From the IMG/VR virus record IMGVR_UViG_3300009159_000253, positions 1-27,542 of that record: a stretch of 27,542 bases of DNA. One strand, written 5' to 3'. Made by a program: the position numbers and the translations under genes. A model generated the notes under the pieces. That model was given only the letters and a program-made list of their open reading frames with translations, was not told where the DNA came from and ran no database searches. The stretch comes from a virus. Below are positions 21,957 through 27,542 of the stretch, piece by piece (position 1 is the stretch's first letter; each line of letters begins with the position of its first letter).

Positions 21957-22103
21957 TTACTTCTTATTGTAATACTTCTCAACTACTTTCTTGATTGACT
22001 CTTGAATAGTAGGAGATTTAACTTGTTGAGCTTGGCTAGGTTGAGCATTTTGTGCTGGTTGAGCCTGAGTTCCATTATTTTTGTTTTTACATCCACAACT
22101 CAT
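21957..22103 (-). CDS. small Cys-led, Gln/Ala/Pro-rich protein
   Basis: A 48-residue frame from ATG at 22103 to TAA at 21957. It begins MSCGCKNKNNG, continues with a low-complexity Gln-Ala-Pro segment (about 13-27) and ends in a helix (TIQESIKKVVEKYYNKK). A dedicated terminator sits directly downstream, which strongly supports a real, transcribed gene. Function is unknown. The CGC start could bind metal, or it could be a tail anchored to a partner. It lies 19 nt downstream of the GIY-YIG gene on the same strand. Confidence 0.65.
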   Translation of the reverse strand: MSCGCKNKNNGTQAQPAQNAQPSQAQQVKSPTIQESIKKVVEKYYNKK

Positions 22104-22122
22104 CTTAATTGTTTTTTTTAGT

Positions 22123-22710
22123 TTAGTTTATTATTTTAAAAATATGTTTATAACAAGTTTTTCTGATTGACCCTTGATACCCGTTGTTTAATTTAACTCC
22201 ACGTAAACAACTTGATATTTTCATCCTAATATTTCGAGGACTACCCTTTGTAAATCCGTTTTTAATAAGGTAATTGGCACCATCAACTAAACTCTCAAAT
22301 ATAAATATCTCCATAGTATCAATATTTGTCAATGAAAACTTAAAAAAATTTTTATTCTTAATTAAATTATATTTTGATAGTTTAACTTTAACCTCATCAT
22401 TGAAGGTATTTCGTCTAAACTCATTTACAGTTGCTAAGTTATACCCAAAAGATATAACGTTGGATTTATAATTAGATATATAATAATTTTCTTTATCAAT
22501 TAACTTAGACTCGTCACAAATTTCCACTACCTCAAAAATAAATGAAGATTTACCGTATTTGTTGTATGATTTTTGTAAATGTGGATTATCATGAACACCC
22601 CGACCTAACATCCAAAAATGTTTATATTCTCTGTTTTTAACATTAACGGAGCTCCCAACATATACTTTATTATTTTGAGTATTTTTAATAATATAAATTC
22701 CTGATGACAT
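22123..22710 (-). CDS. GIY-YIG homing endonuclease (minus strand)
   Basis: 195 residues. SGIYIIKNTQNNKVYVGSS contains the GIY and YVG motifs. The conserved Arg-helix (KNREYKHF) and NPHLQKSYNKYGKSSFIFEV follow. The predicted catalytic Glu is in IDKENYYI. The C-terminal segment (MEIFIFESLVDGANYLI, then MKISSCLRG) resembles a NUMOD1-type DNA-binding tail. It is probably a free-standing SegA-like endonuclease. On its own strand a TATTTATA lies 6-13 nt before the start, in a 46-nt gap shared with the divergent gene at 22757. Confidence 0.9.
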   Translation of the reverse strand: MSSGIYIIKNTQNNKVYVGSSVNVKNREYKHFWMLGRGVHDNPHLQKSYNKYGKSSFIFEVVEICDESKLIDKENYYISNYKSNVISFGYNLATVNEFRRNTFNDEVKVKLSKYNLIKNKNFFKFSLTNIDTMEIFIFESLVDGANYLIKNGFTKGSPRNIRMKISSCLRGVKLNNGYQGSIRKTCYKHIFKIIN

Positions 22711-22715
22711 ACCTT

Positions 22716-22753
22716 TATAAATATTAACTTATTTTAATTTTGAGGTATTTATT
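22716..22753. promoter_or_regulatory. divergent gap with one TATTTATA/T motif for each strand
   Basis: The + strand reads TATAAATA at 22716-22723, which is TATTTATA on the minus strand, facing the endonuclease start at 22710. TATTTATT at 22746-22753 faces the start at 22757. Spacing to the start codons is 13 and 11 nt. The 46-nt gap can hold little else. Confidence 0.45.
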
Positions 22754-22756
22754 AAT

Positions 22757-24169
22757 ATGAGAAAAAAAATCATACTAACTGAAAGTAAACTAATCAAACT
22801 AGTTAGGGGTATAGTTGAACAAGTTGAAGACGAGTTTTATAAAATAAGTCCTGAAGAGTATTTGGAGTTAATGAAGTTATCTGGATATCATGGGAAAGGA
22901 ATTAGTAAGTTACCAAAGTTCCAAGGTAAACCATTATGGATAACAGGTGATTTAAAACTTAACAATACTCCAACGGATTCTTTAGGTAATGTTGGTTATG
23001 TTGATGGTAGATTAGATATTTCTAACACAAATGTGTCAGATATTTCAGGTATAAAGGTAAAAAATTATGTGTGGGATAGTGGTACACCAATCGAAAGAAA
23101 AAGAAAGGCCCGTGAACTTGCTATAAAGATGGCGGATGGTGAGGAAAGAAGACAGAACAATGAATGGTCAATTGATGATACTGATGATGAAGGTCTTAAA
23201 GCAAATGCGTTATTTAAATGGTTAGTAGGTAATGGTGACCTTGAAGAGTTGGATGACGAACAAAAAGAAATCCTTAAAAATTTAAAGATTGAGTTAGAAC
23301 GAGTAACTGAGGAGTACGACAAAGAAGAGGATTCTGATAGATATAATCAATTGTATGATAGAGTTAGTGAGATTGAGGGGGAAATAAGTGAATTGGAAGA
23401 AAACGTTGCAGACGTTTATAATATATTTCCATCCATTTATAAGTTCTATGGTATGGAACAATTTGAAGTTATTGGTGTTGATGGTTTAGTAAATAGAATG
23501 TATTCTGTTGGTACAGAATCGGAAATGGATGAAGGAGCCTTAGATTATGCCAATGGAACTATTAGAGATTTGGGTGTTGACGGATTTAATGAAAGTTTTA
23601 TTGAAAATAATATTGATACTGATTATCTTAAAAGTTATGTTGAAGATTGGTATACGGATGATGTTTGGCAAAATCCTGACGTATTTTTTAATGACGATGA
23701 CTTTGAGTTGACAAAAGAACAAGAAGAACGACAAGAACATTTGGAATCTTATATTGAAGAATTAGATGAGTATATCGAAAGAATGGAAGGAGAACAAAAT
23801 GATTTGGAGGACGAAATTGAAGATGCCGATGAATATTCTCAAAGACACGATGAAATTCAAAAGATGATTGATGAGGCGACCGAAAATCGTGATAAGGCTC
23901 AAGACGAATTAGATAATATTGAACCAGATAAAGAACCAACCCAAGAAATGGTTGATAAAGTTGTTGAGGATAAAGTTGACGAGGTATTGGATGACCCAAT
24001 ATCGTTTATTAAAGAAATGGGGTTGGATATTAAGAACTTTATTAATGAAAAAGATTTGGCCGAAGCTTTAGTTGAGTCAGACGGATGGGGTGTTATGAAT
24101 GGGTATGATGGTAATTACGATTCGGAACGTGTTAACGATGAAACGTATTATATCATGAGAGTTGAGTAA
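22757..24169 (+). CDS. leader-bearing, repeat-containing acidic protein, candidate virion protein
   Basis: 470 residues. The N-terminal leader is RKKIILTESKLIKLVRGIVE (2-21). Next comes a short LRR-like beta ladder (about 50-105): LWITGDLKLNNTPTDSLGNV, then VDGRLDISNTNVSDISG. A highly acidic helical region holds coiled coils (about 165-215 and 320-390). The C-terminal domain (about 400-470) ends in GWGVMNGYDGNYDSERV. pI is clearly acidic. The LTES-type leader followed by an acidic coiled coil is a form seen in structural proteins of large phages, as far as I recall. Like 14199, it may be packaged inside the head. No enzyme motif is visible. Confidence 0.75.
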   Translation: MRKKIILTESKLIKLVRGIVEQVEDEFYKISPEEYLELMKLSGYHGKGISKLPKFQGKPLWITGDLKLNNTPTDSLGNVGYVDGRLDISNTNVSDISGIKVKNYVWDSGTPIERKRKARELAIKMADGEERRQNNEWSIDDTDDEGLKANALFKWLVGNGDLEELDDEQKEILKNLKIELERVTEEYDKEEDSDRYNQLYDRVSEIEGEISELEENVADVYNIFPSIYKFYGMEQFEVIGVDGLVNRMYSVGTESEMDEGALDYANGTIRDLGVDGFNESFIENNIDTDYLKSYVEDWYTDDVWQNPDVFFNDDDFELTKEQEERQEHLESYIEELDEYIERMEGEQNDLEDEIEDADEYSQRHDEIQKMIDEATENRDKAQDELDNIEPDKEPTQEMVDKVVEDKVDEVLDDPISFIKEMGLDIKNFINEKDLAEALVESDGWGVMNGYDGNYDSERVNDETYYIMRVE

Positions 24170-24193
24170 ATCTATTCATTTATTATAAAACTT

Positions 24194-24201
24194 TATTTAT
24201 A
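24194..24201 (+). promoter_or_regulatory. candidate late-promoter motif TATTTATA
   Basis: TATTTATA lies 21 nt before the ATG at 24215, in the 45-nt gap after 22757-24169. A T-rich run follows (24202-24207). Confidence 0.4.
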
Positions 24202-24214
24202 TTTTTTGAGTAAA

Positions 24215-25006
24215 ATGAGTACAGTTAGAAAAAATAAATTAAAGTTTGTGATGGATACCGATTGGTTGTTTGAAGGAATTATTGATTCCGAACAAAAACA
24301 ATACATCTTACTTGGGTATTTCCAAAAACTAAATAAAAATCTTGAGGAGATGAAGGTGTACCCTATGTTCACCGAACTATCTCTACATTTAGGGAATATC
24401 CAAACGTTACTCAATCAAAACCAAATTCTGTATACTGAAAAAGTTTTATCGTCCTTTGACGATGAATTAATCATATCTGACCTTAAGGTTAAGAATATTC
24501 CTATCATGGCCGAAGATGAGTTTTTGGAATATAGAAAGATTCTAAAATATAGTCATCCAAAATTACAGGATTACTTCGGAATAGCTAAGTCAATATGGTC
24601 TGTTGTGTACGACTCAATACACATTAATGTTAAAAAGAATAAGAACAATTTAGAGTCAAAGACTGGGTTTTTTTATTATAAAACTAAAGAGACCTTATAT
24701 GTTTGGAGATACACTACAAGAAAAGTATCCAAAACAGATGTCCAAAGCAAAACATTTTTGAAATTAATACATCAAGGTACTGAGGATAATTTGACAATTA
24801 ACGATATTATACTTAATTTTTTGTCAACTAAAGAAAAGGTTAAGATTCATAAATTTCCATTATTTGAAGTTTTATGTGACGATATATTCCCTTTGGAGGA
24901 AACATTAGTCCCTATATTCAAAAGAAAGATTATGTCCTATATTATTCAAACAGTCAAACAAAAGAATAACCAAACTAAAAAATTATTACCAAATGGGGTT
25001 CAATAA
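24215..25006 (+). CDS. hypothetical protein
   Basis: 263 residues from the ATG at 24215; a TTG at 24206 in the same frame is less likely. Unrecognised. WLFEGIIDSEQKQYILLGYF near the start and MFTELSLHLGNIQTLLNQ suggest a helical N-terminal domain. The middle has FFYYKTKETLYVWRYTTRKV, a strand pair. The last part is basic (IFKRKIMSYIIQTVKQKNNQ). It overlaps the next gene by 14 nt. Confidence 0.7.
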   Translation: MSTVRKNKLKFVMDTDWLFEGIIDSEQKQYILLGYFQKLNKNLEEMKVYPMFTELSLHLGNIQTLLNQNQILYTEKVLSSFDDELIISDLKVKNIPIMAEDEFLEYRKILKYSHPKLQDYFGIAKSIWSVVYDSIHINVKKNKNNLESKTGFFYYKTKETLYVWRYTTRKVSKTDVQSKTFLKLIHQGTEDNLTINDIILNFLSTKEKVKIHKFPLFEVLCDDIFPLEETLVPIFKRKIMSYIIQTVKQKNNQTKKLLPNGVQ

Positions 25007-25190
25007 AAGATTTGTTAAACTAGATAATGTGAAAGAGTTTTTAAAGAACAATTATCCGTTATCAAAAGTGTTTTCCGTTGATGCTCTTATTTTTACAGAT
25101 GAGGCCTCCACAAAAGTATTCAAACTATATGAAAAAGGGGTTGAAGATAAAGAAATTTTAAAAATGATTAAGAATGGAGAAATCGTTTAA
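24993..25190 (+). CDS. small hypothetical protein
   Basis: 65 residues, mixed alpha/beta: LDNVKEFLKNNYPLSKVF, VDALIFTDEASTKVFKL, then DKEILKMIKNGE. Unrecognised. It overlaps both its neighbours, by 14 and 17 nt, as expected for compact co-translated genes. Confidence 0.6.
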   Translation: MGFNKRFVKLDNVKEFLKNNYPLSKVFSVDALIFTDEASTKVFKLYEKGVEDKEILKMIKNGEIV

Positions 25191-25362
25191 TACTAAATTA
25201 CTTTTGTCAAAATTAAGGCAACCATTGGATTTGGAATTTATCTGTTCTAATATATTAAAGACAAATCAATTTGAGGCTAAAGAATATTTGGATGAGTTGG
25301 TTGAAGACGGAATCCTAACTAAAGAAAATAACTACTACACTATAAAAAATAAAAAAAAATGA
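25174..25362 (+). CDS. small winged-helix-like protein
   Basis: 62 residues. LDLEFICSNILKTNQFEAKE then YLDELVEDGILTKENNYYTI has the helix-turn-helix plus wing pattern of small winged-helix proteins. It may bind DNA or mediate protein contact. It overlaps the glutamine-synthetase start by 4 nt (ATGA), so the two are coupled. Confidence 0.6.
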   Translation: MEKSFNTKLLLSKLRQPLDLEFICSNILKTNQFEAKEYLDELVEDGILTKENNYYTIKNKKK

Positions 25363-26564
25363 CAAGAATCGAGTACATATGGGTTGACGGGTATACACCT
25401 GAACCAAATTTAAGAAGTAAAATTAAAGTTGTTAAAGAACAAATTTATAAATTAGACGGTATTCCTGAATGGAATTTTGATGGGTCGTCAACATTACAGG
25501 CGGAAGGGGATAATTCTGATTGTATTTTAAAACCTGTAAGAGTCTATTGTTCACTGGTTGACACTTCTAAAATTTACGTTTTATGTGAGGTTATGAATCC
25601 CGATGGGAAGACTCCTCATGAAACAAATCAAAGAGCCAAGTTAGGAGAAGAAGATGAAGATATGTGGTTCGGATTTGAACAAGAGTTTTTTATCCGTGAA
25701 GGTAAAAACAAACCAATATTAGGTCATAGTGAAGGGTCAATTGAAGGACAAGGAAAATATTATTGTGGTGTGGGGTCTAATGTTGTTGGTAGAGATATTG
25801 TTGAGGAACATATGGATTTCTGTTTAACAATGGGTATTGACATAACAGGAGTTAACGCTGAGGTGGCTTTAGGCCAATGGGAGTATCAAGTATTCTCTAA
25901 GGGTAAATTAAAGGCGGGAGATGACCTTTGGATGTCAAGATATTTCATGGAAAAGTTATCTGAAAAATATGGATATTATATTGAATATCACCCTAAACCA
26001 CTTGTCTATGGTGAATGGAATGGTTCTGGGTTACACACAAATTTCTCAACAAATAAAATGAGAAATAAAGGAGGGGTAAGATACTTCACCGCACTATTCA
26101 ATTCGTTAGAGTCAAGAAGACGCCAGCATATTGAGGTATATGGTTCTGATAATGAACTAAGACTTACAGGTAGACACGAGACACAATCAATTGATAAGTT
26201 TAGTTGGGGTATCAGTGACCGAGGAGCGTCTATTCGAGTTCCCGTGTCAACGGCTAAAGAGTGGAAAGGGTATATTGAGGATAGACGACCAGCGTCAAAC
26301 GCAAACCCTTATGAAATAGTCAAAGTTATTTGTGAAACAATTAACATGGCGGATGAACTAGCCGAGACTGTCCACAACATGTATACCAATGTTAGTATGA
26401 AAAACTTTGATGAGGTGGCAAAAAAATACAATGGAATTCTAACTAGTGATGAATTATTAAGGGAGTATCAAAATGATGAACAATACGAACTTACATCTGA
26501 AATGATGGAGTCAAGAGCTAATGGTAAAACTGAAGAAGTAAAATTTAATATAAACGAGAAGTAA
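25359..26564 (+). CDS. glutamine synthetase, type II (GSII)
   Basis: 401 residues. GSII motifs run in order: WNFDGSST (38-45) then NSD; WFGFEQEF (about 104); NAEVALGQWEYQVF; GEWNGSGLHTNFST; NELRLTGRHET and SWGISDRGASIRVP; EDRRPASNANPYE. Together these cover the ATP, glutamate and ammonium sites of glutamate + NH3 + ATP to glutamine. It is the eukaryote-like type found in Flavobacteria, about 340-370 residues; the extra ~50 C-terminal residues are unusual. GSII lacks the adenylylation-site region of GSI. It is coupled to the preceding small gene. In a phage it is an auxiliary metabolic gene, supplying glutamine for nucleotide synthesis or altering host nitrogen signalling. Confidence 0.95.
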   Translation: MTRIEYIWVDGYTPEPNLRSKIKVVKEQIYKLDGIPEWNFDGSSTLQAEGDNSDCILKPVRVYCSLVDTSKIYVLCEVMNPDGKTPHETNQRAKLGEEDEDMWFGFEQEFFIREGKNKPILGHSEGSIEGQGKYYCGVGSNVVGRDIVEEHMDFCLTMGIDITGVNAEVALGQWEYQVFSKGKLKAGDDLWMSRYFMEKLSEKYGYYIEYHPKPLVYGEWNGSGLHTNFSTNKMRNKGGVRYFTALFNSLESRRRQHIEVYGSDNELRLTGRHETQSIDKFSWGISDRGASIRVPVSTAKEWKGYIEDRRPASNANPYEIVKVICETINMADELAETVHNMYTNVSMKNFDEVAKKYNGILTSDELLREYQNDEQYELTSEMMESRANGKTEEVKFNINEK

Positions 26565-26568
26565 AAAA

Positions 26569-26976
26569 ATGAGTATAGAATTTAGACCTATTGAGCCTTT
26601 AATGGAAAATAGATGGATTATTAGAACCCATCCGATAAACATTAACCCGTACTTGTTTAGAAAGTACAAAATGTATAATGAAGGTGAGACAATCATTCTC
26701 AAAACTGAGTTTTTTGAAACGGTTATGGACACATATAACCCAAAAGAATTATTGGAGATTACTGATATAACCTTAGAGTATTTGGACCCAACAGGAGTTG
26801 TCGTTGGTGGATTAAAAATGATTGTTAAAGGTATTAACTTTGAAAGAAAACATTCTTATTCAGGAAACGACTTGATGATAACAAAACTTAGAGTTATTAT
26901 TGGTGAGACAGATTTATTAACGATTCCTGAACAAGAAGAAGAACACTCAATTAGTTATGGACAACCAAAAGAATAA
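26569..26976 (+). CDS. hypothetical protein, possible tail or baseplate-type fold
   Basis: 135 residues, starting 4 nt after the glutamine-synthetase stop. NRWIIRTHPININPYLFRKY is followed by ETIILKTEFFETVMD and ITDITLEYLDPTGVVVGGLK. The beta-rich layout with a DPTG turn loosely resembles tail-tube or baseplate proteins; I cannot confirm a family. The last 20 nt overlap the next gene. Confidence 0.65.
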   Translation: MSIEFRPIEPLMENRWIIRTHPININPYLFRKYKMYNEGETIILKTEFFETVMDTYNPKELLEITDITLEYLDPTGVVVGGLKMIVKGINFERKHSYSGNDLMITKLRVIIGETDLLTIPEQEEEHSISYGQPKE

Positions 26977-27190
26977 AGAACAAGTAGACCATCCCGAACA
27001 TTACGGAGGAGCGGCGAACGTTTACGAGGCCATAAAAGTGATTGACGCTTGGGACTTAGGATTTTCACTTGGGAATACAGTAAAATATATCTCAAGAGCG
27101 GGTAAGAAAGACCATACAAAAGAAATTGAAGATTTAAAAAAAGCGTTATTTTATTTAGAACATCACATTAAAACATTAGAGAAGAAATGA
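26957..27190 (+). CDS. DUF3310 protein (phage nucleotide-kinase-like)
   Basis: 77 residues. VDHPEHYGG at 10-18 and the helix YEAIKVIDAWDLGF followed by GNTVKYISRAGKK are hallmark DUF3310 motifs, with DLKKALFYLEHHI closing the helix. The family is common in tailed phages and is often annotated as a nucleotide kinase, although activity is not well established. The start overlaps the previous gene by 20 nt and the stop overlaps the methyltransferase start (ATGA). Confidence 0.88.
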   Translation: MDNQKNKEQVDHPEHYGGAANVYEAIKVIDAWDLGFSLGNTVKYISRAGKKDHTKEIEDLKKALFYLEHHIKTLEKK

Positions 27191-27542
27191 TAGAAAATTA
27201 TACGGGTAAAGTTATTAATGGTGATTGTATTGACATAATGTCAAAAATGCCGATAAACTCAATTGACTTAATTGTGACTAGTTGTCCTTATGGTGTTGGG
27301 ATTAATTATGATGTTCATAATGATGATGTATATTTTGATGAATATCTAAAATTTACTAAAGAATGGTTAACTGAAGCGTATCAGTTATTAAAAGACGATG
27401 GTAGAATTGCGTTAAATATCCCCTACGAAATAAATAGACAAGATAAAGGTGGTAGAATTTTCTTTTGTTCTGAAGTCTATCAAGTTATGAAAAGAATTGG
27501 TTATAAGTTCTTCGGTATCGTTGACCTTGAGGAAGACAGTCC
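27187..27542 (+). CDS. DNA methyltransferase (N4/N6 class), 3' end outside window
   Basis: 118 complete codons before the window ends. IDLIVTSCPYGVG at 26-38 is motif IV with Cys in the position normally occupied by Pro (usually TSPPY or TDPPY). NGDCIDIMSKMP, near 11-22, matches the common N-terminal context of this class, and DDGRIALNIPYE further on fits motif V. It methylates an exocyclic amino group of cytosine or adenine. The ATGA overlap with DUF3310 shows coupling. It is a second methyltransferase separate from the Dam-like enzyme at 13303. Confidence 0.85.
   Translation, partial: MIENYTGKVINGDCIDIMSKMPINSIDLIVTSCPYGVGINYDVHNDDVYFDEYLKFTKEWLTEAYQLLKDDGRIALNIPYEINRQDKGGRIFFCSEVYQVMKRIGYKFFGIVDLEEDS

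Noticed and set aside
23065-23999. Minus-strand frames opposite the 22757-24169 gene
   Set aside because: They are antisense shadows of an acidic, Glu/Asp-rich coding region with no upstream signals.
1-27542. tRNA genes, CRISPR arrays and insertion sequences
   Set aside because: No cloverleaf-like segment, spaced direct-repeat array or transposase was seen; the only mobile genes are homing-type endonucleases.

Overview
This window looks like part of a large, AT-rich, T4-like tailed-phage genome, probably one infecting a Bacteroidetes (flavobacterial) host. The phage evidence is a Rad50/gp46-type recombination ATPase next to a sigma factor, three GIY-YIG homing endonucleases plus an HNH remnant, an endolysin-type amidase, two DNA methyltransferases, a DUF3310 protein, DUF932-like and PcfJ-like proteins, and many small, overlapping, unrecognised genes. 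The host evidence is two promoters that match the Bacteroidetes pattern (TTTG, 19-nt spacer, TAnnTTTG), a Bacteroidetes-type histone H1-like protein, an RpoD-like sigma factor and a type II glutamine synthetase. Shine-Dalgarno sequences are largely absent, as is usual for that phylum.

Layout. 1-2750: end of the gp46-like gene, an unknown gene and a sigma factor, closed by a strong terminator. 2811-6490: a membrane/lysis-like block with a coiled-coil membrane protein, a GIY-YIG endonuclease, a multi-pass protein with tandem repeats, an amidase, an unknown acidic protein and a membrane-anchored protein with a beta-rich end. 6492-9123: three probable structural or assembly proteins. 9172-11481: small unknown genes, including the H1-like protein. 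11529-14145: DnaJ, a ribbon-helix-helix protein, a dismantled HNH endonuclease and a DNA adenine methylase. 14199-18854: a leucine-rich-repeat protein, a DUF932-like protein with its own host-type promoter and distinctive codon use, and a PcfJ-like protein. 18905-20733: GIY-YIG endonuclease, thioredoxin, glutaredoxin and an unknown gene. 20730-22710: the main minus-strand block, ending in a third GIY-YIG gene. 22757-27542: a second repeat-bearing protein with a leader, small genes, glutamine synthetase, a possible structural protein, DUF3310 and a methyltransferase cut by the window end.

How it may work together. Two promoter-like signals occur. Host-type promoters precede the sigma-containing operon (1343-1373) and the DUF932-like gene (15906-15936). 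A different motif, TATTTAT followed by A or T, lies 11-26 nt upstream of seven start codons on the coding strand: 7693, 12699, 14199, 18905, 22710 (minus), 22757 and 24215. Three of these genes (7693, 14199, 22757) encode proteins that share a short amphipathic leader-like segment and look virion-associated. I infer a cascade in which the host polymerase expresses the phage sigma factor, and that sigma factor then drives a late class including proteins destined for the capsid. Hairpins that overlap or abut the start codons of 9172 and 18905 suggest added control that limits translation from read-through RNA. All of this is inference from sequence reading; no search or folding was run.
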